DNA from: JBGVMW01 sp045125095
GTDB taxonomy: Bacteria > Bacillota > Clostridia > Lachnospirales > Lachnospiraceae
Reading direction: 5' to 3'
Length of the DNA stretch: 64,000 bases
NCBI GenBank assembly: GCA_045125095.1
Contig: JBGVMW010000156.1
Coordinates: 1-64,000, forward strand
Shown here: one piece after another, positions 40,780 through 49,668 of the stretch
How the letters are laid out: each line of letters begins with the position of its first letter
Position numbering within the stretch: the stretch's first letter is position 1
Made by a program: the position numbers and the translations under genes
Notes under the pieces: model-generated
Databases searched by the model: none
Told to the model about the DNA's origin: nothing
The model's input: only the letters and a program-made list of their open reading frames with translations

Positions 40780-42858
40780 CTATTCCTCAACATTTTCAAG
40801 CATATTCTTTACCCAGTCCGGTGCATTCGCATCCAATGTCGCATGAAAAATCCCATCTTCCAAATTAGCTTGCACCCGTATCCCATATGCACTTGTTGCG
40901 TTATTTTCAAATATCGTTCCATGTAACGGTGTCGGATAATAAGAAGTATCCGCCTTCAAATACGGCATGATCGCTAAGATATCCTCACGTTTCGCGTTCA
41001 CATTCATCTGCATTTCATCCTTGAAAACAATCAGTTCCATTACCTCATCAGCCTCCGGCAAAGGTACGCTTTCCATATTTTCTGTTAGAAATCCATATTT
41101 CTCCAGAATTGGCATCAGATTTTCATAGCTGTTTGAAATATATTCAGTGGATATTATGTTAGCTATCTGCTCTCCATTCTGCCACTCATATTTTAAGAAA
41201 TTAATATATCCGATTCCTGACTGATTATCCATAGTATCTACGGAACTTTTCATAATATCAACCTTCAGCGCATCTATAATCGCCTGCTTTTCTTCTCCAT
41301 TTTCAATCATAATGCAATTGCTTCGCCCATCTTTATCATATCCTATAATTTCGATTGTATAATCGCCAGTTGCAGAAAACAGCCACCCACTAATCTTATA
41401 TTCCGGATTATCTAATACGGATTTTAACTTCTCAGCATTCTCTTCCTCACTGGCCTCAATGGTATAAAGACGTTTCACTGTTTTTCCATTTTTTAGGTTA
41501 TATTGCACTTCAAAGTCACAACTATTTATAGTTTCCCGTTCAAACAGTACCCCTTGATTATACAAACGCTTTCTGGTATTATACCCCGCTTTCGACAATT
41601 CATCCACCTGCGCCACATCTGTAATTTCCATTCTCTGTGCTCTTTCTTGCGCAGTATCCTCCATCTCCTCTGTCACAGTAAAATAATCAGTCTCGGTTGC
41701 GTCTTCTATAATTACAGCACAACTCTCCACATCATCAATATCCGGCATATACCCATTATAGCCAAACACATCAAAATAATATACAACAACAATAAGTAAC
41801 GCCAACACACCAACGATACCTACTGTTTTCAGTCCCCTTCTAATCGCTCGAATATCCGCTTGTTCTAGTATTCCCTGCAACGCCACATGACTGACAACCA
41901 TCACAAATACCGCTCCAAATATCCAGAAAACAATCTTATGATATGTCAGATACATGATGACTCCTCCTAATAATGCAAGAGGAAGCATGACACCAGCTTT
42001 AATAAGCGGTTTAATTCCAGCAAATGCAATCGTACCCCCTGAAGCACAGGAAGGACGTTTCAAATACATCATAAACGCAACCACAAAGCTGGCCACCGCA
42101 ATCACAAACATCAACCCTACCAAGCTGTGCATACCAACTTTCTCTGCCAGCGCTCCAGACAAAATGTAATTGCAGACAGGGGAAAGCACCTGTGCTACAC
42201 CAGCATTGAATTCATCCACAAGACAATACAAAAAAGTATCTCTGTACACATCCAAAAGCACATACCACACAATTCCATATCCATATGTTGCTACCATTCC
42301 CAAAGCTGCCACTAACAGCCTTCCTGACAACATAACCATTACAAGATTCATATTTAACAGCATACAATATCCCAGCAAATGATAACCATAAGCCACAAAA
42401 GCATCGTCCCACATGGTAATCGCTTCTCCTGAGGCTGTTAGTACAAAAAGCAGTCCTACGCATAATGTAACCAGATATGGTATTGCATATATTAAAATAC
42501 TGTTTGTATAAGATACCAGAAAAAGTTGTTGCCTGTTGACTGGCAGACTATGATAGAAATCCGTTTTCGACTTAGAAAACAAATAAGACATACTGTTGAA
42601 GCCACATATCCAGGAAGCAACAATTGTAACAACATATAGCTTTGGATTATACTTAGAAAAAAATACCTTCACGATATCTAATATATAAGCATTGGCAACC
42701 TCTGCATTATTGCCTGTAAAATATCGACCGGATATCACCGTCTGCACGGGAATCAATACGATGAATAGCAAAAACACAATGATTGCTAAAATCCATTCTG
42801 TTTTGCGACGTTCTCCATCCTCTTTCAGCATCTTAAAAAATGAGCTTCTTGATATCAT
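40780..42858 (-). CDS. ABC transporter permease, DUF6449-like, second copy
   Basis: 692 residues from the ATG at 42858 (GGAGG 9 nt upstream). Six to seven membrane helices in the first 340 residues, with the motif KTDFYHSLPVNRQQLFLVSY after helix 2, then a large extracytoplasmic C-terminal half of about 330 residues. It is a paralogue of the permease at 44112 and overlaps the ATPase gene, so the two permeases probably form a heterodimer served by one ATPase. The substrate is unknown; related YtrA-controlled systems respond to cell-envelope stress or lipid II-binding agents. Confidence 0.82.
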   Translation of the reverse strand: MISRSSFFKMLKEDGERRKTEWILAIIVFLLFIVLIPVQTVISGRYFTGNNAEVANAYILDIVKVFFSKYNPKLYVVTIVASWICGFNSMSYLFSKSKTDFYHSLPVNRQQLFLVSYTNSILIYAIPYLVTLCVGLLFVLTASGEAITMWDDAFVAYGYHLLGYCMLLNMNLVMVMLSGRLLVAALGMVATYGYGIVWYVLLDVYRDTFLYCLVDEFNAGVAQVLSPVCNYILSGALAEKVGMHSLVGLMFVIAVASFVVAFMMYLKRPSCASGGTIAFAGIKPLIKAGVMLPLALLGGVIMYLTYHKIVFWIFGAVFVMVVSHVALQGILEQADIRAIRRGLKTVGIVGVLALLIVVVYYFDVFGYNGYMPDIDDVESCAVIIEDATETDYFTVTEEMEDTAQERAQRMEITDVAQVDELSKAGYNTRKRLYNQGVLFERETINSCDFEVQYNLKNGKTVKRLYTIEASEEENAEKLKSVLDNPEYKISGWLFSATGDYTIEIIGYDKDGRSNCIMIENGEEKQAIIDALKVDIMKSSVDTMDNQSGIGYINFLKYEWQNGEQIANIISTEYISNSYENLMPILEKYGFLTENMESVPLPEADEVMELIVFKDEMQMNVNAKREDILAIMPYLKADTSYYPTPLHGTIFENNATSAYGIRVQANLEDGIFHATLDANAPDWVKNMLENVEE

Positions 42859-43735
42859 AGCCAACCACCTCCGCTTCGCTGATGAAAATTTCCTCTAAAG
42901 ACAAAGGCATCGCCTCCATAAACAACGGATTTCTTGCATTTAAGATAGCAAGAATCTCCTCCTTATTGCCCCGCATGGTTGCCGTATACAGAGAACCTTT
43001 CTTTTCTATCTGCATACAGTCACAACCTTCAAATATTTCCTCCTTTGTCATTCTCTCCGGAAATACCCCCTGCACCTTAATCATATTGCATTTCATATCC
43101 TCAAGCTCCCTCGACAGCAATACTCCGCCACGATGAAGCAAGCCTACATGGTCGCAGATATCTTCTAATTCACGGAGATTATGTGAGGCAATAATCGGTG
43201 TCAATCCTCTCTCTGCCATTTCTGAGGCAAAAATACTTTTTACACCTTGACGCATCACCGGATCCAAACCATCAAAAGTCTCATCGCAATACAGATAATT
43301 TGTGTTGGTACAAATACCCAAAAGAATAGACACCTGCTTTTTCATACCTTTCGAAAAGGTTGCAATATTTCTCCTTGGATTTAATCCGAACTTTTCAAGA
43401 TAATTCAAATACTTTTTTTCATCAAACTTCTCATAAACCGTTCCATAGAAACGCCCCATATCCTTAGGTGTTGCGTTTTGAAAGAAATACTGGTCATCCG
43501 ATAAATAGCAAAATTGTTTTTTTACTTTCGTATTTTCAAAAATATCTTCCCCATCTATGGTAATGCTACCAAAATCCGGCTTATATACACCTGCAGCCAA
43601 TCTAAGAAATGTGCTTTTGCCGGCACCATTGGTACCCACCAAACCAAATACATATCCTTCCTTAATCTGCACGCTGACACGATCCACTGCGCGTATTCCA
43701 TCAAAGCTTTTACACACTTCAATTGCTTCTATCAT
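42833..43735 (-). CDS. ABC transporter ATPase, YtrB-like
   Basis: 300 residues. Walker A GTNGAGKST, signature FSKGMKKQVSI, and Walker B YLYCDETFDGLDPV, with Thr-Phe in place of the usual Pro after DE. The last 90 residues form an accessory domain typical of exporters. It lies between the GntR regulator (4-base overlap) and the second permease. Confidence 0.9.
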   Translation of the reverse strand: MIEAIEVCKSFDGIRAVDRVSVQIKEGYVFGLVGTNGAGKSTFLRLAAGVYKPDFGSITIDGEDIFENTKVKKQFCYLSDDQYFFQNATPKDMGRFYGTVYEKFDEKKYLNYLEKFGLNPRRNIATFSKGMKKQVSILLGICTNTNYLYCDETFDGLDPVMRQGVKSIFASEMAERGLTPIIASHNLRELEDICDHVGLLHRGGVLLSRELEDMKCNMIKVQGVFPERMTKEEIFEGCDCMQIEKKGSLYTATMRGNKEEILAILNARNPLFMEAMPLSLEEIFISEAEVVGYDIKKLIF

Positions 43736-44115
43736 TCTTCGCTTCCTCCTTGATCTTTCTGATAAGCTGCTCTTACAAAAGCAACTAACTCATCCTCAGA
43801 AATATGAAGCAACTTTGCTTCCTCTACATGTTTACTAATTTCATTTTGTATTTTTTTCCATTTTTCTTCTAACAGAGATTCCTGAAAACACACAAAACTG
43901 CCTTTTCCTTTTACCGAATACAAAAAACCACGACGCTCCAATTCCGCATAGGCTTTCTGTATGGTATTGGGATTAATTGCCAATTCAACAGATAATGCCC
44001 GAACAGATGGCATCTGGCTATCCGGAAGCATTACACCTTTGATAATCAATTCCTCCACTTTATCTACAATCTGTTCATAGATTGGACGCCTGTCTTTATA
44101 ATCAATCAGTATCAT
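43732..44115 (-). CDS. GntR-family regulator, YtrA subfamily
   Basis: 127 residues from the ATG at 44115 (GGGAGG 7 nt upstream); the frame extends further without support. Winged helix at about 10-75 (MPSVRALSVELAINPNTIQK) and a short C-terminal helical domain, as in YtrA. Such proteins repress their own ABC operon until induced. Here the gene is second, after the first permease, and overlaps both neighbours by 4 bases. Confidence 0.9.
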   Translation of the reverse strand: MILIDYKDRRPIYEQIVDKVEELIIKGVMLPDSQMPSVRALSVELAINPNTIQKAYAELERRGFLYSVKGKGSFVCFQESLLEEKWKKIQNEISKHVEEAKLLHISEDELVAFVRAAYQKDQGGSEE

Positions 44116-46115
44116 TTGCCATCCTCCCATATAATTGCGTTCAGAACAGATTCCGGCAAATCCCCTATGTCTCCATCCTCCTGCCATTCCCCATTTCGGT
44201 ATAAAGTGAGCGTATATCTTTCTGACCCATAACCATTAAACATATATGGTGTGTTATCCGACGGATTACTCATATAAGACCAGCCTGCAAGAGAAAAGGT
44301 TAAAGCTATTGCTTCTGTATCCTTAATCACACCATTTCTTCCTTCTTCACTGTCATATACACTTACCCATGTCTTACCATACTGCAATCCACCCAACATG
44401 GTATCATCCATTTCTTTCAGGTAACCAAATTTTTCCAGCGTTGCAACCACATTTTCATAACTTTTTGTAAAGCTGTAACTGATATCATGCTCTGTATATT
44501 CATCGGATAACGTTAACTGAATTTCCCCTAAAGTCCCTTCGTCTCCTACTTCAGCAAGGGAAATCGTTTTCAGATCTTTGCGAAGAGCTTCTAACAATTC
44601 CTGCTGCTGGTCTGTTGTGTTTACCACGGAACCTGTTGCGCATCCCACATCCCACTGGCATAAATGTACATACATATTGTCATACGCATGTTCATCAAAT
44701 ACATATGTAGCTTGTCTGTATTCTTTAGAATCTACTAATTCATCTATCAGTTCCCGGCTTTTTTCATTCATTGTTCCCGTATAATTACGTCTGATATCTC
44801 TACCATCCTTCATGTGATAACAGATTGAAAATTCATACCTAGTATCCCCATACAAGGTTACATTACCGGAATCTTCCAATCCCTGTTCTGCCAATGTAAG
44901 TACGGCATCGATATCATCATATTCCATATGCGCCAGACGATACTCACAATCATCATCATAAGTAAATGCAAATGCCACGGACTGAATTTCATCCTGTTTC
45001 GGCATATAACCATTAATATTGCAAATATCATATTGAAAAAATGCCATCCATAATACTGCACAACCTGTCGAAACAATGAATACCGGCAAATCGCGTTTAC
45101 ATGTTTTGATATCCTGTTCCACAATCAGCTGTAATAATATATAACCCACTACCAAAAAAAACAATAAAACAATCGCTCCCAATAGCGAAGTGAATTTTAA
45201 CGCTATCAAAATACCGAAAAAATAAATGAGCAATGTTCCTACAATGCCACATAATGTATTGAATACGACCTTTATTACATTTTTCAAGCCCTGATATACA
45301 ATCCCCGTCCCTGCCACTTCGGACGGGCGTCTGCAATAAAGAAAATACGCCAACAGGAATGCCACGATTCCTACCATTACTATAACGAAAACCATTGGAT
45401 ATTCATCTGGTGTTATCGTCCGGTAACAGCAGATATAATTCAGCGGCGGACATAACAAACGCAGTATCTCCTCCGGTACGTCTGCTAATGGCAGGGAAGA
45501 AAACCAGACACCGGCATAGACAACACCTGCATAATAATAGATGATGCCAACTATATAAATTCCTGCGATTCCCAACAATGCCATGACTGTTCTGCCTGTT
45601 ACCATAACAAGAAAGATGTGGATGTTGCACATCATAAAATATGCGAGAATATGTAATGCAATCGTCCCAGCCAGACCGTCTACTGATATAGCTACTTCCG
45701 GTGCATACAGCTTCATAATTCCTGCACTCATTGCCATACACACCACAAACGGCACAAGATAAAATAATATTGTATTCACATAGGATACCAGAAACAAGCG
45801 TCCCCTTTTTATCGGCAGGCTGTGATAGAAATCGTTTTCCGATTTATAAAACACAAACGCCATTCCTCGTATACCGCTGACTAATGACAACACAATTGTA
45901 ATCGTTATCAACCAAGGATTCACTTCCTTAAAATATTGGTCTGCAAATTGCTGTGCCTTATGAATCATCTCTACCTTACTAAAATCCATATCCAGTTTTG
46001 CTAAATACAGCCAGAAGGAAATGGGCAGAATTACCAAAAAGGCAAACACTGACAACATAATTTCCCACCCGCGGTGCTTTGCATTTTCTTTCATTAACGA
46101 TGCAAAATATCTCAT
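44112..46115 (-). CDS. ABC transporter permease, DUF6449-like, first copy
   Basis: 667 residues. The same layout as the paralogue at 40780: membrane helices in the first 370 residues, the motif ENDFYHSLPIKRGRLFLVSY after helix 2, then a C-terminal extracytoplasmic half. First gene of the four-gene operon, behind an exact consensus promoter. Confidence 0.83.
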   Translation of the reverse strand: MRYFASLMKENAKHRGWEIMLSVFAFLVILPISFWLYLAKLDMDFSKVEMIHKAQQFADQYFKEVNPWLITITIVLSLVSGIRGMAFVFYKSENDFYHSLPIKRGRLFLVSYVNTILFYLVPFVVCMAMSAGIMKLYAPEVAISVDGLAGTIALHILAYFMMCNIHIFLVMVTGRTVMALLGIAGIYIVGIIYYYAGVVYAGVWFSSLPLADVPEEILRLLCPPLNYICCYRTITPDEYPMVFVIVMVGIVAFLLAYFLYCRRPSEVAGTGIVYQGLKNVIKVVFNTLCGIVGTLLIYFFGILIALKFTSLLGAIVLLFFLVVGYILLQLIVEQDIKTCKRDLPVFIVSTGCAVLWMAFFQYDICNINGYMPKQDEIQSVAFAFTYDDDCEYRLAHMEYDDIDAVLTLAEQGLEDSGNVTLYGDTRYEFSICYHMKDGRDIRRNYTGTMNEKSRELIDELVDSKEYRQATYVFDEHAYDNMYVHLCQWDVGCATGSVVNTTDQQQELLEALRKDLKTISLAEVGDEGTLGEIQLTLSDEYTEHDISYSFTKSYENVVATLEKFGYLKEMDDTMLGGLQYGKTWVSVYDSEEGRNGVIKDTEAIALTFSLAGWSYMSNPSDNTPYMFNGYGSERYTLTLYRNGEWQEDGDIGDLPESVLNAIIWEDGK

Positions 46116-46150
46116 TGTTTTGTTCCTCTCTCTTTTATTGCGTATTTAGT

Positions 46151-46169
46151 GTATTATCATTGCTAGTAC
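46151..46169. promoter_or_regulatory. Possible GntR operator
   Basis: GTATTATCATTGCTAGTAC is an imperfect palindrome (GTATTA / TAGTAC arms) just downstream of the -10. A direct repeat TGTATTAT occurs at 46150-46157 and 46173-46180. Binding by the YtrA-like protein is inferred from position. Confidence 0.35.
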
Positions 46170-46175
46170 AGATGT

Positions 46176-46204
46176 ATTATAGTTGGAATATGATACCATG
46201 TCAA
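46176..46204 (-). promoter_or_regulatory. Consensus promoter of the GntR/ABC operon
   Basis: TTGACA (46199-46204, minus strand) and TATAAT (46176-46181), exact consensus, 17-bp spacer. Strong basal activity implies control by repression. Confidence 0.85.
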
Positions 46205-46240
46205 GAAATGTCTACTAGTCCTTTAGGCTTATACAAGAAA

Positions 46241-46286
46241 GAGTTCTGCTTGCAGAACTCTCGCGCCGAGCGCGGTCGCTTGCGAC
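46241..46286. repeat. GC-rich hairpin cluster upstream of the ABC operon
   Basis: GAGTTCTGC-TT-GCAGAACTC (46241-46260) is a perfect 9-bp-arm hairpin. It is followed by GCGC-rich sequence and the palindrome GTCGC-TT-GCGAC (46275-46286). The region is much more GC-rich than its surroundings and has no gene. Confidence 0.55.
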
Positions 46287-46315
46287 ACACTACATTTCGT
46301 GCGAGTGCGCATCAC

Positions 46316-46386
46316 TTTTTATATACTTGGAAATTGCATGTATCGCATTCTATAGTAAGCCGTTATAATTTCCTAGTATATAAAAA
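46316..46386. repeat. 20-bp inverted repeat carrying the ATATACTAGGAAATTA motif
   Basis: Left arm 46316-46335 (TTTTTATATACTTGGAAATT) and right arm 46367-46386 are inverted copies matching at 19 of 20 positions, 31 bp apart. The right arm overlaps the A tract of the fba terminator. A 16-bp piece recurs exactly at 55443-55458, also directly after a terminator. Confidence 0.6.
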
Positions 46387-46408
46387 AGGCGGATGCATCG
46401 CATCCGCC
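46382..46408 (-). terminator. Terminator of the aldolase gene
   Basis: GGCGGATGC (46388-46396) pairs with GCATCCGCC (46400-46408), with a U tract on the minus strand (46382-46387). Confidence 0.88.
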
Positions 46409-46430
46409 CTTAATCTGATTCCTGTAAGAA

Positions 46431-47294
46431 TTAAGCCTTACCAACAGAACCGAATAATTCCATTTTTTCTTTTACAGTTGCTTTGATTGCATCTGCACCT
46501 GGTGCTAACAACTTACGTGGGTCAAATCCCTTGCCCTGCTGATCTTTACCAGCTTCGATGTACTCACGTGTTGCAGCAGCAAAAGCTAACTGACATTCTG
46601 TATTTACGTTAATCTTAGCTACACCAAGAGAAATTGCTTTCTTAATCATATCTTCTGGGATACCTGTACCACCGTGAAGAACTAATGGCATATCACCTGT
46701 TAATGCCTGGATAGCATCTAATGTATCAAAGCTTAAGCCTTCCCAGTTCTCTGGATATTTACCATGAATGTTACCGATACCTGCTGCTAACATAGTAACG
46801 CCTAAGTCAGCGATAGATTTACATTCGTTTGGATCTGCACATTCACCTTTACCAACAACACCGTCTTCTTCACCACCGATAGAACCAACTTCAGCTTCAA
46901 GAGACATACCTTTTTCTGCTGTAATCTTAACTAATTCCTGTGTCTTAGCGATGTTCTCTTCGATTGGGTAGTGAGAACCATCGAACATGATAGAAGAGAA
47001 ACCAGCTTCGATACATTTCATACATCCTTCGTAGCTACCATGGTCTAAGTGTAATGCAACTGGAACTGTAATGTTTAATTCTTCAATCATACCATTAACC
47101 ATTCCAACAACAGTCTTATAACCTGTCATATACTTACCTGCACCCTCAGATACACCTAAGATTACAGGGGACTTTAATTCTTCTGCTGTTAATAAGATAG
47201 CCTTTGTCCACTCTAAGTTGTTGATGTTGAACTGACCTACTGCATAATGGCCAGCTTTTGCTTTTGTAAGCATCTCTTTTGCTGATACTAACAT
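46431..47294 (-). CDS. fba: Class II fructose-bisphosphate aldolase
   Basis: 287 residues. Zinc and substrate motifs: LHLDHGSYEGC (two metal His/Asp), EAEVGSIGGEEDG, GIGNIHGKYP and VLHGGTGIP. It cleaves fructose-1,6-bisphosphate in glycolysis. A promoter lies within the end of the lipid kinase gene (47369-47397), so it is independently expressed. Confidence 0.95.
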   Translation of the reverse strand: MLVSAKEMLTKAKAGHYAVGQFNINNLEWTKAILLTAEELKSPVILGVSEGAGKYMTGYKTVVGMVNGMIEELNITVPVALHLDHGSYEGCMKCIEAGFSSIMFDGSHYPIEENIAKTQELVKITAEKGMSLEAEVGSIGGEEDGVVGKGECADPNECKSIADLGVTMLAAGIGNIHGKYPENWEGLSFDTLDAIQALTGDMPLVLHGGTGIPEDMIKKAISLGVAKINVNTECQLAFAAATREYIEAGKDQQGKGFDPRKLLAPGADAIKATVKEKMELFGSVGKA

Positions 47295-47368
47295 AATTTT
47301 ACCTCCATATGATCACAATTACTATCGATAACATTTCGCGGTGTACTCTTACATCGCATTTCTTTATT

Positions 47369-47397
47369 ACTGTATCATTTTGACAGTTTTTTGTCAA
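47369..47397 (-). promoter_or_regulatory. Promoter of the aldolase gene
   Basis: TTGACA (47392-47397, minus strand) and TACAGT (47369-47374), 17-bp spacer, overlapping the last codons of the lipid kinase gene. Confidence 0.6.
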
Positions 47398-48337
47398 TCT
47401 GTTCTGTCAATTTTTCGGGATTGTTTTCCATTATTTTACTACGCACCTTACTGGTATCTACAATCAGCTCCAATGCCCGTTCCTTGTTTTCAATACAAAC
47501 ATCCTTCTTGTGACCACCATATTCCCCGTCTAACGTCCACGGGATCGCATCCTCCGAATAGAACTCAATGTGATCCGTCTTAAAGGAGTACATATATTTG
47601 CTGTCTACCTGATTTAACACTAGTGCTGCCAGTATATTTTGTAATTCCAACGGATTCCTTGGCATTTTTATCAAAGTAACTTCAAACAATCCATCGTCTA
47701 ACATTACATTTTTTCCACCAACTGTTAAGACACCACCTACGCTTGTGGTATTTGTCACCATTCCATAGATAAATTCATCTTCTACCGAAAGGCTTTCACT
47801 AACTACCTTAACCCGATAGGCTTTTATTTTGCCCAGCTGACGCATCCCCTCAAGAATATAGGCCGCATGCCCCAGCACATTTTTAAATTCCTGCTTCGTC
47901 TCATAGGATACTTCTGTGAAGGCGCCAAAGGCAACAATATATATAAAATATGCCTGATTAAATTGCCCGGCATCACAGAAAAAGCTTTCACCCGTCACAG
48001 CCAGTTCCGCCGCTTTTTTCATAGACTTCGGTATTGCAAGGCTATTGGCAAAATCATTGGTAGACCCTGCCGGAATATAGCCAATTGGTGTCTTATGGGA
48101 AGCCTTTAACATACCGCTGATAACTTCATCTAATGTTCCGTCACCTCCACTGCACACCACAAGGTCATAGTTCCCACTCATATCCATTGCCCACTGACAG
48201 GCATCTCCACGCTGTTGTGTCGGCATTACAGTAGTAAGATACCCATTCTTCATAAATGTATCCAGAATACTTTCTAAATGATTTTTAATACCACCTTTGC
48301 CAGCATGGGCATTATAAATAAATAATAATTTTTTCAT
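47375..48337 (-). CDS. Diacylglycerol kinase-family lipid kinase
   Basis: 320 residues. The catalytic CSGGDGTLDEVISG and the PAGSTNDFANSL motif define the DAGK/YegS-like fold (N-terminal ATP domain to about 130, then the lipid-binding sandwich). It probably phosphorylates diacylglycerol or a related lipid at the membrane face. It lies downstream of the crh terminator. Confidence 0.88.
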   Translation of the reverse strand: MKKLLFIYNAHAGKGGIKNHLESILDTFMKNGYLTTVMPTQQRGDACQWAMDMSGNYDLVVCSGGDGTLDEVISGMLKASHKTPIGYIPAGSTNDFANSLAIPKSMKKAAELAVTGESFFCDAGQFNQAYFIYIVAFGAFTEVSYETKQEFKNVLGHAAYILEGMRQLGKIKAYRVKVVSESLSVEDEFIYGMVTNTTSVGGVLTVGGKNVMLDDGLFEVTLIKMPRNPLELQNILAALVLNQVDSKYMYSFKTDHIEFYSEDAIPWTLDGEYGGHKKDVCIENKERALELIVDTSKVRSKIMENNPEKLTEQIDKKLSK

Positions 48338-48369
48338 CCTTCACCTCCTCCATTTTCTTATATAGAAAA

Positions 48370-48401
48370 AGCTGTTGCCAGAAAAGTCACCGTCAACAGC
48401 T
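48370..48401 (-). terminator. Terminator of the murB-rapZ-whiA-crh operon
   Basis: AGCTGTTG (48370-48377) pairs with CAACAGCT (48394-48401), followed by a U-rich tract on the minus strand. Confidence 0.75.
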
Positions 48402-48413
48402 ATCATGCGTTTT

Positions 48414-48680
48414 TTATTTAGCACCCTTGCCAGTTGCCAAAAATTTTTCAATGCCTTCTAATGCCTCTATTTCATCCTTACCATTTGCAGAAACAACCAC
48501 TTCTTCTCCTTCAGGAAGACCTAAAGACATCATTCCCATAATACTTTTTGCATTCACACAGCGTTCGCCATATTCAATATGAATCTGACTCTCATATTCA
48601 CTTGCCACCTGTACCATCATTGCAACCGGTCTGGCATCAATTCCTGCTGAAAGCTGGATTTTCATTGTTTTCTTTTTCAT
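48414..48680 (-). CDS. crh: HPr-like protein, Crh type, with Asp at the phosphohistidine position
   Basis: 88 residues. Aligned to HPr the active-site residue is Asp15 (SAGIDARPVAMM) in place of His15, so it cannot carry PTS phosphate. The regulatory Ser46 (NAKSIMGMMSL) is conserved exactly in position. B. subtilis Crh, a CcpA corepressor, has Gln15 and the same Ser46 and lies in the same gene order (rapZ-whiA-crh). The start ATG overlaps the whiA stop and is supported by GGAGG and by the numbering. It probably acts in carbon catabolite regulation after phosphorylation by HPr kinase. Confidence 0.85.
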   Translation of the reverse strand: MKKKTMKIQLSAGIDARPVAMMVQVASEYESQIHIEYGERCVNAKSIMGMMSLGLPEGEEVVVSANGKDEIEALEGIEKFLATGKGAK

Positions 48681-49651
48681 TATTGTTTCTCCTCCCAGTT
48701 AAGATCATTCTGCCTTTTTTCTTCGGCAATTGTACTAATTTTTCGCAGTCTATGGTTCACACCTGATTTACCAATCGGAACAACCAGCATCCGACTCAAT
48801 TCAATCAGAGAAGCCTCTGGATTTGCCAATCGTAATTCTGCCACTTCTTTCAGATTCTCTGGTAATTCCTCAAGCATATGGCGTTCTTTTAAATAATTAA
48901 TATCTTCAATTTGCTTCACGGCCGCAGAAACTGTCTTGTTGATATTCGCCGTCTCACAATTCACTTTTCGATTTACCGAATTACGCATTTCCTTTAAAAT
49001 ACGCACATTTTCTAAATCCATAAGAGAACGATGGGCTTCCATCACATTTAAAATATCGACAATCTGTGCCCCTTCTTTCAAATAAACAATCCAGTTTTTC
49101 TTCCGGTTCACAATCTTTGAATCCACCTCAAAGCTATTCACAATCTCTCTCAACTGTTCCGCACCATTCTTCGTGGCACATACAAATTCAAGATGGTAAA
49201 ACTTCTCCGGCGCGCTGATAGAGCCCGAAGCAAGAAATGCACCTCGTATAAAAGCTCTCCGGCAACAGGCGTTGCTGACAATCATACCATTCACAATGCC
49301 TTCCGGCATGTGAATCATTGCCTGTTCATCTGCGTATTTTATTGCCTGTAATACACGAATTGCATCCTTATGTTCTACAACCATAATTGTATAGACTCTA
49401 TTCTTCTTTAAAACGACATTTCTCCGTATCGAAACATACGCATTTATTCTAAACGTTTTTTGTACCAATGTAAAGTATTTTCTTGCAACTGCTGCATTTT
49501 CTGTTACTACTGTAATCGCAAGTTTACCATTTTCATCTTCTTCCATTCTACCACATATACTGATGATGGCTGCTATCTCTGCAATCTGGCAATGTCTTGC
49601 CGGACTAATATGCCTCGACAGTTCTTCTTTCACTTCACTGGAAAATGACAT
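48680..49651 (-). CDS. whiA: WhiA, DNA-binding protein linked to cell division and sporulation control
   Basis: 323 residues. N-terminal LAGLIDADG-like fold (FIRGAFLASGSISAPEKFYH) without nuclease activity in this family, and a C-terminal helix-turn-helix (LANPEASLIELSRMLVVPIG). It lies after rapZ and before crh, with a one-base overlap to crh. Confidence 0.95.
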   Translation of the reverse strand: MSFSSEVKEELSRHISPARHCQIAEIAAIISICGRMEEDENGKLAITVVTENAAVARKYFTLVQKTFRINAYVSIRRNVVLKKNRVYTIMVVEHKDAIRVLQAIKYADEQAMIHMPEGIVNGMIVSNACCRRAFIRGAFLASGSISAPEKFYHLEFVCATKNGAEQLREIVNSFEVDSKIVNRKKNWIVYLKEGAQIVDILNVMEAHRSLMDLENVRILKEMRNSVNRKVNCETANINKTVSAAVKQIEDINYLKERHMLEELPENLKEVAELRLANPEASLIELSRMLVVPIGKSGVNHRLRKISTIAEEKRQNDLNWEEKQ

Positions 49652-49668
49652 ACCTAACCTCCAATGTG

